Shown in pieces: positions 32,521 to 44,581 of a stretch of DNA of 64,000 nucleotides (position 1 is the first letter of the stretch; each line of letters starts with the position of its first letter). The stretch covers positions 60,155,614 to 60,219,613 of the forward strand of contig NC_083882.1 in NCBI RefSeq assembly GCF_032452875.1, read 5' to 3'. The notes below the pieces were generated by a model that did not search any database, was not told where the DNA came from, and saw only the letters and a list, made by a program, of their open reading frames with translations. The stretch is from Bos javanicus. Taxonomy: Eukaryota > Chordata > Mammalia > Artiodactyla > Bovidae. The position numbers and the translations under genes were made by a program.

Positions 32521-33119
32521 ACAGTTATTCTCTGTATGTCAATCTGTGACTTTCCAGGAATGCTGACTGGGAACAAAAGTCAAAAAAACAAGAAATGCAA
32601 GAAAGAATACAAATGACATTTCTTCGCAAGAATGGAAAGTTTCTGTCTTGTGAATTTTATTTACATAAAGTGATCATAAAAGGAAATTAAAGTAAAAACC
32701 AACTAGTGGAATTTGAAAAAGCAAGTTTGGTCAGATTTGGATCCTGCTTTTTCTTACCCGCAAAGATGTTGGCTGGTTGGACCAAGGCAGGAGAAATAGC
32801 TGTTAAAAGATGACTATGTAGCTCTACTAATGAAATCTGGGTCATAGGTGAAAACGATTTTCCAATGTAGCTCAAATTTTACTCTTTTGTGTTGGAAATG
32901 TGACAATAATTTTTATGAGATTTATTCAGCAACTCTGTCCAAATTCAAAAATGTTACCCAGGCAGAACTAACTTAGATGTGATTGATGTCAGAAATAACT
33001 CCATTTAATAGATTACAGGTGCTTTGTGAATGCACATGTGGGGTTTTTCTAAGTCTCTGCCACTCACAAGACAGATAAGGGAAGGCCCTGAGGCTGAAAA
33101 CTTGAGAACTACCTCTGAC
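32521..33119. other. unique sequence
   Basis: No frame or repeat of note. Confidence 0.5.
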
Positions 33120-33135
33120 TTTAGCAGAAAACACT

Positions 33136-33373
33136 GTCTCTGAGTTTAGTGAATGCGTGCTCAGTTGCTTCAGTCGTATCTGACTCTCTGTGACCCATGG
33201 ACTGTGGTCCACCAGGCCCCTCTGTCCATGGGATTCTCCAGGCAATAGTGGAGTAGGTTGCCATTTCCTTCTCCAGGGGATCTTCCCGACCCAGGGATAG
33301 AACCCACATTTTCTGTGTCTCCTGCATTGCAGGCAGATTCTTTTGCCATGGAGCCACCAGGGAAGACCAAGAG
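33136..33373 (-). mobile_element. Bov-tA SINE bounded by a 16-bp direct repeat
   Basis: Body 33156-33366 is a typical minus Bov-tA. tttagcagaaaacact occurs at 33120-33135 and 33374-33389. About 20 bp (33136-33155) between the left copy and the SINE 3' end would then be part of the inserted unit. An alternative 8-bp pair, gagtttag, sits closer to the body. Confidence 0.85.
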
Positions 33374-33389
33374 TTTAGCAGAAAACACT

Positions 33390-33705
33390 TAAGTCACTTT
33401 ACTGGAAATGGTGTAGTACCCAAATAACCATATTACATACTTACCCAACATTGACTCTGAGGAGTTATTTCCTGTTGATCCCTCTATGTATTCTGAGAAA
33501 AACTTCACTTCTGGGAATAACTTAAAACTCTCTAATGAATTGGAGCAAGTGGGTGATATGTTAATGATATCTCTTTGCTTTTTATCAAGGCTATGTGACA
33601 TACGAAAAATATTTATGTAAAATCACCAAGAGAGTTTTTAAAAACTTATGTGATACATTCCTTTCTTAACCTATGATGAGTAAGATACAGTTCTATAATG
33701 GACAA
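33390..33705. other. unique sequence
   Basis: Nothing recognised. Confidence 0.5.
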
Positions 33706-33855
33706 TGTCTTCCTTGGTGGCTCAGATGGTAGAGAACTTGCCTGAAATGCGGGAGACCCAGATTCAATCCCTAAGTCGGGAAGATCCTCTGGTGAAGGAA
33801 ATGGCAACCCACTCCAGTATTCTTGCCTGGAGAATTCCATGGACAGAGGAGCCTA
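33706..33855 (+). mobile_element. Bov-tA SINE, 3'-truncated
   Basis: Head and mid body are present (ttccttggtggctcaga to gacagaggagcct); the last 60 or so bases are missing, so the 3' part was lost after insertion. Confidence 0.88.
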
Positions 33856-33964
33856 ACAATATATTTTGCTTTTCTTTTTACCTTAACTGATAGTAAACTT
33901 AGAGATAAATTTTATGTTTAGTCATTACGTTCAGCCCAAATTAGACAAGATGGTTAATATAATT

Positions 33965-35735
33965 TTTTTCATTCTCCTTGACATTTTTAAGATAACTTCA
34001 TAGAAATATGATTTGCATACAATACTATTCACAAATTTCATGTATATAAAGCAATGCTGCTTCTGCTATTGTTAAGTCACTTCAGTCGTGTCCAACTCTG
34101 TGCAACCTCATAGACGGCAGACCACCAGGCTCCTCTGTCCCTGGGATTCTCCAGGCAAGAACACTGGAGTGGGTTGCCATTTCCTTTTCCAATGGCATGC
34201 AGGCATGCTAAGTCGCTTCAGTCATGTCCGACTCGGTGCGAACCCATGGACAGCAGCCCACCATACTTCTCTTTCCCCAGAATTCTCTATGCAAGAATAC
34301 TGGAGTGGGCTGCCATTTCCTTCTCCAATAAAGCAATACATTTGAACAAATATTTATAGACATACAACCATAATCAAAATACAGAATATTTCTATAACCC
34401 TGAAGAGTTCCCTCCCTGTACCCCTGCCATCAGTTCTTATCCCTGGATCCAACTCCTGGCTACCGCTGATCTGTTCTCTGTCCTTGTTGGTTTGGCTTTT
34501 CTAAAATGATATGATAGATGCAGTTGTACAATATGTAATCTTTTGTGTCTGGCTTCACTTAGTATGATCATTTTGAAATTTTTGTATTTTGTTTTGTGTA
34601 TTGGTTGTTAATAAAATTCTAAGTTTGAGTAGTACTTCATTGTATGTATATATCACAATTTGTTTACCTGTTCCAGGTTGAAAGGTATTTAAATTGTTTT
34701 GGCAGATATAAATAAACTTCTTCAAACATTTGCGTGCATATCTTCATGTGGACAAATATTTTCACTTCCCTTGGGTAAATGCCTAGAAGTGGAATTGCTA
34801 GATCATGTAGTAGATATATGTTTAATCATATAGGAAAGAAGCTATTATATTGTTTTTCCCCAGTGACTGTAAACACTTGAAGTCCACCAGCAGTGTGTGG
34901 AAGTTTCAATTGTTCCAGATCTTTGCCAGGGCTTGGTTTTGTCCATTGTTCTAATTTTTAAAATTTTTCATCTTTCTTGTGTGTAGTGGTTTCTCATGTT
35001 TCCATTTGAATTTTTATAATTAACAATGTTAAGCTTTTTTTTAAAATAAACTATCATTTTCACATTCTCTTTGGTGAAAAGTCTGTTAGAATCTTTTGCA
35101 CATTTTTTTTAAATTGGGTGTTTACTTTCTTATCACTAAATTTTGAGAATACTTTACATATTTTGGATATAGTACCTTTATCAAATATTTGCTTTGCAAA
35201 TATTTATACCCATTATAACCTTTTATCTTATAACCTTGTTAAACCCACTTATTAGTTCTAGAAACATTTTTGTAGTTTCCTTAGTTTATTCCAGGTAGAT
35301 GATCATCACTTCTGCAAATAAAAATAAGCTTATTTCTTGTTTCTAGTCTGTTTATCTCTATTTCTTGATTAACTGCGTTGATCAGGACCTCCCAAACCAT
35401 GTTTGGTTGTTGTTGGTGGTGATCTTATAGAAAATTATTCCAGTTATCCCATTATAACAGTAGGTGTAATTTTTTTTTTATGACTTTTCCCAGTTTGAGA
35501 ATATTCTGTATTATTCCTAGTTTGAGGTTTGTTTTTTTTTTCATTATGGTTCTTATGAATGGGTATTGAATTTTATCAAGTGCTTTTTCTGCAGTTTTTA
35601 AAAATTACCATAGTTTTTCTCCTTTATTTTGCCAGTATAATTTTGTATCGCTTGACTCATTATGTTAAGTATTTCTGTGTCTGTGTTCATAACAGATTTT
35701 GTTCCATTGATTTACTTTCCTGTAATGTCTTTGGG
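33965..35735 (-). mobile_element. old L1 (L1M type), ORF2 3' part and 3' UTR
   Basis: Minus-orientation L1 in order: ttcatagaaatatgatttg, ttcacttagtatgatcattt, tacttcattgtatgtatata, agaagtggaattgctagatc, aaccttttatcttataacc and the gtattgaattttatcaag block of ORF2. About 1.5 kb without the SINE at 34056-34327. No usable reading frame remains. Confidence 0.8.
34056..34327 (-). mobile_element. Bov-A2 SINE in L1M, 10-bp TSD
   Basis: Two Bov-A monomers separated by gcatgcaggcatgc instead of the usual linker; both monomers carry the ggtgcgaac/ctgtgcaac type. ataaagcaat flanks it at 34046-34055 and 34328-34337. Confidence 0.9.
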
Positions 35736-35736
35736 T

Positions 35737-36013
35737 GGAGAAGGCAATGGCACCCCACTCCAATACTTTTGCCTGGAAAATCCCGTGGATAGAGGAGCCT
35801 GGTAGGCTGCAGTCCATGGGGTCACTAGAGTCGGACACAACTGAGCGACTTCACTTTCACTTTTCACTTTCATGCATAGGCGAAGGAAATGGCAACCCAT
35901 TCCAATGTTCTTGCCTGGAGAATCTCAGGGATGGCGGAGCCTGGTGGGCTGCCATCTATAGGGTCGCACAGAGTTGGACACAACTGAAGCAACTTAGCAG
36001 CAGCAGCAGCAGC
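35737..36013 (+). mobile_element. Bov-A2 SINE
   Basis: Full dimer: ggagaaggcaatggcacc monomer, the tttcacttttcacttt linker, second monomer with gaaggaaatggcaaccc, and the (agc)n end. It lies at the right edge of the L1M. Confidence 0.92.
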
Positions 36014-36019
36014 ATGGAG

Positions 36020-36057
36020 ATATATATATATAAATATAGATATAGATATAGATATCC
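36020..36057. repeat. TA/GATA-type microsatellite
   Basis: tatata followed by (atagat)n just past the SINE tail; probably a tail-seeded microsatellite. Confidence 0.7.
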
Positions 36058-37545
36058 ATTCCTCCCCAAACTCACATCTTAAAGTAAGAGATATAGACAC
36101 ACGACTATTGTTATACTTCTGTGACTATAAATCTTCTTCTCCTGTCCCTGATTTCTATTAATTTAATAAAAACTATATTGACTGCAGAACCCTGCCAGGA
36201 ATAGTAATGTAACTAAGACCTGACCACTGTCTTAGAATTGTTTACAGTCAAGCAAGAGGATGAAATTTAATAAAATTATCGACAATGTGAGGTGAAATGG
36301 GATGTGTCATAGAATATAAATCTAAAATATTACAGTATTTTATTTTACTATGTTTGAAAGCACGTTTCATGACTCATGGCTACAATCAGTCTGAGAATCA
36401 AGATAGAGCTAAATATTTCCATTAGAAGATCTAACATTTATTTCCTATAATAGATGAAAAGTTATGGAGATTCCAGAAATATTCCTAATTGTTTACTTGC
36501 AAAAAGCAGAGTCTGGGCACAGGATGGAGCAAAATATTCGAGTGAGGTAGGAGAGGCAATGTAACTCATTAATTGTCTAGATAATGGTTACTCCATTCCG
36601 GATGTCTCAGTGAGTGTGATGTATCAAATAATTATCAAATAAAAATTAGACAGAATGCAATTATAAAAATATCTGCAAGTACTTACTTGAAAATAACCTC
36701 ATACTACCCAATTTGGCCCACAAATTATTTTCTTAGTAACAAACTAAAAAATATTTCAAAGACATCATGAACACAAAAATTACTGTCCATCATTTAATTG
36801 TTTCCATATTTCAGGGGAGTTGTGAATAGAAATTAATATTTCTGAGTTGAAAGAGCTCTTGCTAAGAGGGAAAAAATCTGACAATTAGAATTTTTAAAAA
36901 AAAAGTTTAAATAGAAAAGTAGACCTTCCCTACAAGTGTCATAGTATTATCACTTTGTATTACAAGTGATAATGTCATGTAGCCCTTATAAATTGCTTGA
37001 GAGTTGTTTGACCAGGTCAGGGCAAGTTCTGTGATGTTGAGAATCTAATAATAGCTCTATGAAAGAGAGATATTGGAAAACTGCAGCAATTAAAATAATT
37101 TTCAATTTTTTGTTTGGAAAAGTGATCAAAATGTAGTTTTTAAGTTACCAGAACAAACATAAGCAAATATAAAGCATTATGGAAGCTTCTTTGTTAAAAA
37201 AAAAAATGTAATAGATTAAAAATGTGCTCAAATATTAACAATGCTTATTGCTGGGATGGTAAGATAATAAATCATTATAATGTTTTCATTTAACATTTCT
37301 GGGTATTGAGGATTTTCTAATTTTTTAAAAAAAGTTTATGACGAAATTTGAATTTTAAAAATCTAAAGATTAGCAACAAATCTAAAAATTAAAGATTAGC
37401 AACAAATATAATTTAGTGGATCATCATGTTTTAGAAAAAGAATTCCAACAACTTCTAAATTGGGAGAGGTTTCAGAATTGTATATTTTATTTGCTAGATT
37501 ATTATTCTGTGATAAAGATTTTACTTTTGAGTTTATAAATTTTCC
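36058..37545. other. unique AT-rich sequence
   Basis: About 1.5 kb without a gene. Short A-runs occur near 36895 and 37198. The 36180-36300 part faintly recalls minus L2, too weak to call. Confidence 0.5.
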
Positions 37546-37556
37546 CTTCATATGTT

Positions 37557-37818
37557 CGGAGAAGGCGATGGCACCCCACTCCAGTACTCTTGCCTGGCAA
37601 ATCCCAGGGACGGAGGAGCCTGGTGGGCTACAGTCCATGGGGTCGCTAAGAGTCAGACATGACTGAGCAACTTCACTTTCACTTTTCACTTTCATGCATT
37701 GGAGAAGGCGATGGCACCCCACTCCAGTACTCTTGCCTGGAAAATCCCATGGACGGAGGAGCCTGGTAGGCTGCAGTCCATGGGGTTGCTAAGGGTCGGA
37801 CACGACTGAGCGACTTCA
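37557..37818 (+). mobile_element. Bov-A2-like dimer of two first-type monomers, 11-bp TSD
   Basis: Both monomers start ggagaaggcgatggcacc, and the (agc)n end is absent; the second ends at gagcgacttcact. In ordinary Bov-A2 the second monomer starts gaaggaaatggcaaccc. cttcatatgtt is at 37546-37556 and 37819-37829, so the unit inserted as seen. Confidence 0.88.
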
Positions 37819-37977
37819 CTTCATATGTTTTGTTAATTTTCAAAATTATGCCCCTAAAATTTAGATATACTGCCACTAGAAGATATTTAGGTTTCAAAAA
37901 GTGAGTTGTCCTCTCAAAACTATGTAGAATTTTATAATTTCTCATATATTTAATAATAATAGAGCTAATCATTTACT

Positions 37978-38184
37978 TTGATTCCCTGGTGGCTCAGACG
38001 ATAAAGCGTCTCCCCGCAGTGTGGGAGACCCTGGTTCGATCCCTGGGTTGGTAAGATCCCCTGGAGAAGGAAATGGCAAGCCACTCCAGTACTCTTGCCT
38101 AGAAAATTCCATGGATGGAGGATCCTGGTGGGCTACAGTCCATGGAGTCACGAAGAGTCGGACACGACTGAGCGACTTCATGAC
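37978..38184 (+). mobile_element. Bov-tA SINE with 11-bp TSD
   Basis: ccctggtggctcagacga head with ggttcgatccctggg B box intact. aatcatttact lies at 37967-37977 and 38185-38195. Little diverged. Confidence 0.93.
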
Positions 38185-38489
38185 AATCATTTACTAAAGC
38201 AGCTAAATGTGAACAACTGACCAATGATTTCTAAATTAAAAAAGGTAATGCTTTAAAATATTTTGTTAAATGAAGAGATACTTTTATATTTTCTCCCCCC
38301 ATAAATCACTTTTTCCTTTCATGTATTCTAATGTTAATTTTACATACTGACCTGAATCAGAAAGTCCATCTAAATTCACTGAGCTTAAGGTCTCTTTTCA
38401 AACCTTTCTGGAATATCTGCTGTGTTCTGATTGTCAGAATAGTTGATGCAGTGGGAAAATGTGGATCATCTAATCCCTTCTGTCTTCCT

Positions 38490-38771
38490 ACTGCTGTTGC
38501 TGCTGCTGCTAAGTCGCTTCAGTCGTGTCCGACTCTGTGTGACCCCATAGATGGCAGCCCACCCGCCTCTCCCATCCCTGGAGTTCTCCAGGCAAGAACA
38601 CTGGAGTGGGTTGCTATTTCCTTCTCCAGTGCATGAAAGTGAAAAGTGAAAGTGAAGTCGCTCAGTCGTGTCCCACTATTCACGACCCCATGGACTGCAG
38701 CCTACCAAGCTCCTCCGTCCATGGGATTTTCCAGGCAAGAGCACTGGAGTGGGGTGCCATTGCCTTCTCTG
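38490..38771 (-). mobile_element. Bov-A2 SINE with 11-bp TSD
   Basis: Left (gct)n, two monomers and the aaagtgaaaagtgaaag linker. tctgtcttcct at 38479-38489 and 38772-38782. Confidence 0.93.
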
Positions 38772-38782
38772 TCTGTCTTCCT

Positions 38783-39465
38783 GAAAGAATACTAATTTTG
38801 TTCCTGGCTGGTCCCATTTACTTTGTGAGTGTAACAGTTACCTCTCCTGGTTCAAATAATGCCCCACCTGGTGTCAACCAGAACCTAGATTTCGCTGAGA
38901 GATTTTGGGGAAACATTTGTAAGAGAGACATAAGAAGGGCAAGCCTTTCCTCTGCCTAAGGTGAGGAGTGGATGTGAATTGCAAAGGCATCTCTCCCCTT
39001 CTGAGGATGAAGTCAACACACCAAGGAGATCAGAGCCAAAAAATTCACAGGAAATGGAGTCAGAACCACTTGATTTAGTCTCTTGTAACATCAGATCTAC
39101 CTTTCAACTTTCCGTTAAATTAGTCAAAATGGTTCTAATTTTTTGTCAGTTTGATTTGGATTTTCTGTCACTTGTAGCCAAAAACCTCCTGACAAAGTAG
39201 ACAGTCATGTCCTTAGGGCACTCTCTTTACAAGGCAGGTACCTGGATCTTCTCAGGCTCACTCATGGCCACTGGTTTTCTTTCTCAATGGTTGTTCCCTA
39301 AAGTTTACCTCTTTCCAATCACCGTGTATCTTAGCCAGATTGATAAAAAGGATACCTGAAGGGAGTTTTTGAAAAATAACTTTTTTTCTAGTCATATAAA
39401 TTTGCCAATTGAACAGATTTTGTATCAGAATCTGTTTGTATCAGAATACTGACACATATGTATAT
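38783..39465. other. unique sequence
   Basis: Opposite-strand frames 38885-39091 and 38961-39200 overlap and are unrecognised; a longer frame ending at 38959 is mostly SINE. Confidence 0.5.
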
Positions 39466-39669
39466 GTTAGTCGCTCAGGCTTGTCCCACTCTTTGCAAGC
39501 CCATGGACTGAAGCCCACCTGGCTCCTTTGTCCATGGGATTTTCCAGGCAAGAATACTGAAGTGGGTTGCCATGCCCTTCTCCAGGGGATCTTCCCAAAC
39601 CTAGGACTGAACCCAGGTCTTCCACATTGTGGGCATATTCTTTATCGTCTTAGACACCAAGGAAGCCCG
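39466..39669 (-). mobile_element. Bov-tA SINE
   Basis: gttagtcgctcaggcttg at the left to ccaaggaagcccggg at the right, diverged at the promoter end. Confidence 0.88.
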
Positions 39670-39760
39670 GGTGTATGTAATATACATATATATGTATATT
39701 CTTTATGTGTATGTGTGTGTGTTTGTGCATATAGGTGTATATGGGTATGAATATATATAG
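39670..39760. repeat. TA/TG microsatellite
   Basis: tatacatatatatg passes into (tg)n and back to tatatata after the SINE. Confidence 0.7.
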
Positions 39761-39947
39761 GTTCACCATGTTTCCAGATGAAACTTTGGAAAATCAAATT
39801 GGCATTTATCAAGGTTTTTCTCAGGGAGATTGGGCTGCACGGTCCCTGAATGTAGGGTATTTTCTTGTTTCTCTTAATGGAGTTTATGAAGTAAAATAAA
39901 CTCAAGTTAATCCCAGCTATGTCCTTCCCCAGTTATGGCCCAGTGCG

Positions 39948-40055
39948 TTATTTCATCTTTCTATTTTAGAAATGTCCTTGTCCTTAGTGGTAATAGTACC
40001 TACCCTGCATGGTTGTTTACAGGTTTAAATGAAATAGCATCGACTTCCCCATCTT
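39948..40055 (+). mobile_element. MIR SINE
   Basis: ggtaatagtacctaccctgc, atggttgtttacaggttta and aatgaaatagcat follow the MIR 3' half. Confidence 0.6.
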
Positions 40056-40639
40056 AGATCTCAGCACAGGCAATCAACTAAGTGTTTTTTTCTTTCTCTT
40101 CTTTTTTGGTCACAAGAAAACACTTGTGAATCTCATCATCTAGTTATTCCTCTATCCACCCACATCTGCAAGGTATAAAGTTATTTACATTTTTCAGTCC
40201 TATTTTCAAACAACAGAACTCACCAAATGCTTTGTTTTTTTGAGAACATTTTGCATATTTATGTGCAAGTCCTAAAGTTTCCATGACCTTGCAGTTTGCT
40301 ATTAACATATTGTGTAGTCGTTGTCCTAGCTAAAGATATATGAACACATTTTACGCAGAGCCCAAATGCTTGGCCAGACCTTCCTTATGCATAAAAGACA
40401 GATTTTTTCCCTTGGAACTAATTTCCCACTAAGATATATTACAGAATATGTTGCATTTTTTCTGGCCAGCAAGAAAACCACGCTCTATTCAATATCAAAT
40501 GTGTGAGTTGATATACTCAGAATTTTCAATAATCTTGCATTTCTAAACTAGTAAGGATATGGAACCATTTTCGATTTCTAAAAATCTACTTATATTACTA
40601 GGGTCAAATTAAAAAAAAAAAAAAAACAGCAACAGCAGC
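40056..40639. other. unique sequence with A-run
   Basis: A-run at about 40611-40626; nothing else recognised. Confidence 0.5.
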
Positions 40640-40810
40640 CAATATTTTAAATCTGTTATGTGTCAAGTGTCCTGCTCTTTTGTGCTTTGTGTGCATTTCT
40701 CAATTAATCTTCAGAATATTCTGTCAAGTAGGTCCTATTTGATATGAGTATTTCACAGAAGACGAACATGAAGCTGAGTGAGGTTAAAAAAAATGACCAA
40801 GGTTATTGGG
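40640..40810 (-). mobile_element. MIR SINE
   Basis: gttatgtgtcaagtgtcctg, ctcaattaatcttcagaat, gtaggtcctatttgatatg and tgaagctgagtgaggtta are the MIR minus-strand blocks. Confidence 0.65.
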
Positions 40811-42200
40811 TGAAATAAAAAAGAAAAAAATTAACGTATTATGTCTAAAAGTATGTCTAAATCTAGACTCAATGTTGGTAACTTGGATAAGATACACCCC
40901 TCAGAAAATACATTGGGTTTACATTTTGGATTTAAAACATAAACGATTAGTCCAGTTTGAAATGTAAAAAAAAAATTATGCTGAGGAAATTTCAAATATA
41001 TGCCTATTTAATTTATAATAATACATGACTTTCCTCTTAGTCATGGACATTTGCTCACTTGAACAGCATTTACAGAGTTTCTCTATAGCAGCAAGTATTA
41101 CTTTCTCAATGAATTCATAGTTCCCAGTGAATTATTCCTAGTGAAGAAGTAAGAACAAATTGACACATATCAAACTGCAATTGGCTTACTTAATTAAATT
41201 GCATACGACATTTAGCTAAGATTTTTCCAAAAGTTAATCTGTATTTTATCTAAAAGAACTCATCACTGAACATTCAGTTTTGAACTGTCTTCAAACCTGA
41301 CTTATACAAACCTGTATAATACAACCACTGAACAAGAGATACTGTAGAAGACTCAAATATTATATTGCATTATATTACTATGATAGGCATTTTTAATCCT
41401 AGTGTATTATGATTAAGAAATATCTCTACTTCCATAATCAGCTGATGACTAATCTTTTAAAGAGATAATTAGGCCTTTCAGTAAAAGACTTATATTCTGT
41501 TCTGGTGTCACAAATGCTGTTTTTCTTAATTGGAAGCTATTTGCCAAAAATCTTTATGTAAACCACCAAAATCAATTTGAATGCTTTTCAGAGCATATAG
41601 TAGTACTGAAATACATATATTTTAGTATCAGACTTGATTATAGAATATAGGATATATTTTTGTAGAGTATATTTTTTTGATATATAAATTTATTGATATA
41701 AAATAAATTTTTGTAACCCATGCATGCAACATCTCTTTTATCAGCCAATTACTATGAATGCCTTAAAAACCTGGAGTACCTTTTTCATGCTTTTTCTAAA
41801 TTATCTAATGTTTTGCTACTGGCTCTATAGTGTAATAATCAGGTTGGACTATGATAGAGTCAAATAAATTTCATCTGGCATGTTTGAACAGTATCTGTGA
41901 GGGTAAGCCAAGATATAACTCTCGCCAAGAAATATCAACTAGCCATTTTGCCCTGAATAATACAAAAAAAAAAAGAGTAAATGTTCTCAGGAATTCTCCA
42001 TCCTCATATTTTGTGTGGGTCCTATGGTAATAGTCTTGTGTTCTTTTCTGATAGCTTTAGTGTGGCAAATGGACTCATATTAAATGGATGTGTAGGGACT
42101 GATCAAAAGTCATACACTCTTAATACTAGATGGTCTAGAGTATTTCAATCCTACTCTTAAATTCTTAAGATCAGACTTCCAAAAAGTTAACTGGTCATTC
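40811..42200. other. unique AT-rich sequence
   Basis: 1.4 kb with no frame above threshold on either strand and no repeat I recognise. An A-run lies at 41964-41975. Confidence 0.5.
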
Positions 42201-42292
42201 TTTATTCTTTTTTTTTTTTTTTTGGTGAGGAGCGGGTAACTGCTTTACAATGTTTGTGTTGATTTCTGCCATACAACAATGTGAATCAGTCA

Positions 42293-42527
42293 CGTGTGTG
42301 CATGCTGCATGCTAAGTCACTTCAGTTCTGTCCTACTCTTTGTGACCCCATAGACTGTAGCCCACCAGGCTCCTCTGTCCATGGGATTCTCCAGGCAAGA
42401 ATACTGGAGTGGATTGCCATTTCCTCCTCCAGGGGATCTTCCCAACCCAGGGATCGAACCCTCATCTCTTATGTCTCCTGTGTTGGCAGGCAGGTTCTTT
42501 ACCACTAGCGCCACCTGGGAACCCCGG
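42293..42527 (-). mobile_element. Bov-tA SINE inside L1, 8-bp TSD
   Basis: Minus Bov-tA. atcagtca at 42285-42292 and 42528-42535 matches L1 sequence at the site, so this insertion is later than the L1. Confidence 0.9.
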
Positions 42528-42539
42528 ATCAGTCATTAC

Positions 42540-42622
42540 TTATATACATTTTATTATATATATTATCTATATATAGTATACATATGCTATATATATATAT
42601 ATGCTATATATATATATACTTC
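42540..42622. repeat. TA-rich microsatellite in L1
   Basis: Imperfect (ta)n with two near-identical gctatatatatata units at 42586-42620, an expansion of the TA-rich stretch of the L1 3' UTR. Confidence 0.75.
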
Positions 42623-43174
42623 CTCTCTCTTGAGCCTCCCTCCGTCTGGAGCCTCTCTCCCACCCCCCTATCCCACTCCTCTAGGTGATCACAGGATGCC
42701 AGGTTGGGCTCCTTGTGATATATATTAACTTCTCATTATTTATCTGTTTTACACATGATTGTATATATATGTCAATGCTACTTTCTCAATTCATCCCACC
42801 CTCTCCTTCCCCGTTGCGTCCACAAGTCCAATCTCAATGTCTGCATCACCATTCCTGCCCTACGAATAGGTTCATTCAGTACCATTTTTCCAGATTACAT
42901 ATATATATTAATTAGTATACAATATTTGTTTTTCTTCTTCTAACTTCACTCCGTATAACAGGCTCTAGGTTCATCTACCTCACTAGAACTGACTCGAATG
43001 GTTTATTCTTAAGGCCACAAAATAAATCGTGACAAAGAAATAATTATGACATTATAAGTCAGTAATTTATAGCTTTATTAGATAGCTTTCCAATGAAACA
43101 GCTAGATGAAGGCAAGGTTTTGAGAGAAGAGTGCATACATCTTGATATGGGAAGTGAGACTTTATTGCATAAAG

Positions 43175-43540
43175 CTAGAGAGGACTCTTGAGAGTCTCCT
43201 GGACTGCAAGGAGATCCAACCAGTCCATTCTAAAGGAAATCAGTCCTGGGTGTTCATTGGAAGGACCGATGCTAAAGCTGAAACTCTAATACTTTGGCCA
43301 CCTCATGCAAAGAGTTGACTCATTGGAAAAGACTCTGATGCTGGGAGGGATTGGGGGCAGGAGGAGAAGGGGACGACAGAGGATGAGATGGCTGGATGGC
43401 ATCACCGACTCGATGGACGTGAGTTTGAGTGAACTCCGGGAGTTGGTGATGGACAGGGAGGCCTGGCGTGCTGCGATTCATGGGGTCGCAAAGAGTCAGA
43501 CACTGCTGAGTGACTGAACTGAACTGAACTGAACTGATTA
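43175..43540 (+). mobile_element. BovB 3' fragment
   Basis: About 365 bp with an intact (gaact)n tail at 43516-43538. Encodes the conserved C-terminal frame at 43305-43517, ending at the usual stop; too short to be functional. No TSD that I can trust. Confidence 0.92.
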
Positions 43541-44581
43541 CAAAATGCCTTGAGAGAAATGTAGCCATCCCATGGCAAATAAGCAGAGAGAATTTCTTTG
43601 GAAATATTCAACAAAACAACATATTGTTTAACTCTATAATGACTGTGCTTCCTTCCCATTGACTGATCTCAACCAGGAGCCAGGGGACAGATGACTCCAT
43701 GGAAGCAGTTCATAAGGGTCAGCCTGCTAGGACAGCCCTTTCTGGGGCATAGGGAATAATGAAGTATGGAGCATAGACATGAAAGATCAAAATGGAATAT
43801 GTCCAGCAAGACATCAGACTGGATCTCTGTGATTGTAGGACTGTCTGATTCTCTTACACAAATATATGTATATCGTTTGATTTTTCACCTCATATTTAAT
43901 ACCTAATGCAGTACAAGTATATTTTCATATGCCAGTTTATTTCCTATTAAAAAAATAAATAAACTTAAAGATGCAGGTTTATGTAGAGTAGAGCTGATAG
44001 AAATCTAAGGAAGGAACATTGCACTGTAGAAAAGGAATGAAGATGCACTAACTCTCTTTTCCCCTCCTCCCAATGGACAATATGGGAATCTACCTTACAT
44101 AAAGGATGGCTAAATAAAGATCTAGAGTTCTAATGTCCTTACCATTGATTTGGAAGAGAAGTGAGCTAATGGTTAATATTTGGCACCTATTCTGAACCAT
44201 TGTGTCAAAACTGGAATGAGTGGGATGAAAACAGCATCTGTTCCTGCTGATTTGTCCTCCCCCAGAGGCTGGGCAGCATTTGAACTTGTGACTAAGAGGC
44301 AACAGGTTTATTATCACACATGATAAATTCCCCAATCTCTCTGTTAGTCTTTAGGAAAATTCCCAGCAAAAATAACAGAGAGAACCTGAGTGAATTATAT
44401 GCATAGTTTGTGAAGCACAGGCACTCAGATGGTAATGGGCCCCCACCTGGATAATTAAGAATGAATCAAAAATCAGGGAAAGAATAAGGTATGTGAGTCT
44501 TGAGTGCATACATGAATCCAGAAAAAAAGTAAGAATAATACATTTCTATTTGAAAGTATCAATATTAACTCTTGCAATGCA
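43541..44581. other. unique sequence
   Basis: No gene. The minus frame 44090-44335 has no recognisable domain. Confidence 0.5.

Larger units (their letters stand above)
42210..43001 (-). mobile_element. ruminant L1 3' end with 9-bp TSD
   Basis: Poly(T) at the left, then tgctttacaatgtttgtgtt, catcccaccctctccttccc, gttcattcagtaccattttt and caggctctaggttcatctac. tttattctt lies at 42201-42209 and 43002-43010. Contains a Bov-tA and a TA expansion. Confidence 0.9.

Noticed and set aside
33706..33855. TSD acaat around the truncated Bov-tA
   Set aside because: Only five bases at a truncated 3' end, too short and not expected after loss of the tail.
37978..38184. tRNA gene from the A and B box
   Set aside because: The boxes belong to the tRNA-derived head of a Bov-tA SINE; no cloverleaf or acceptor stem is present.
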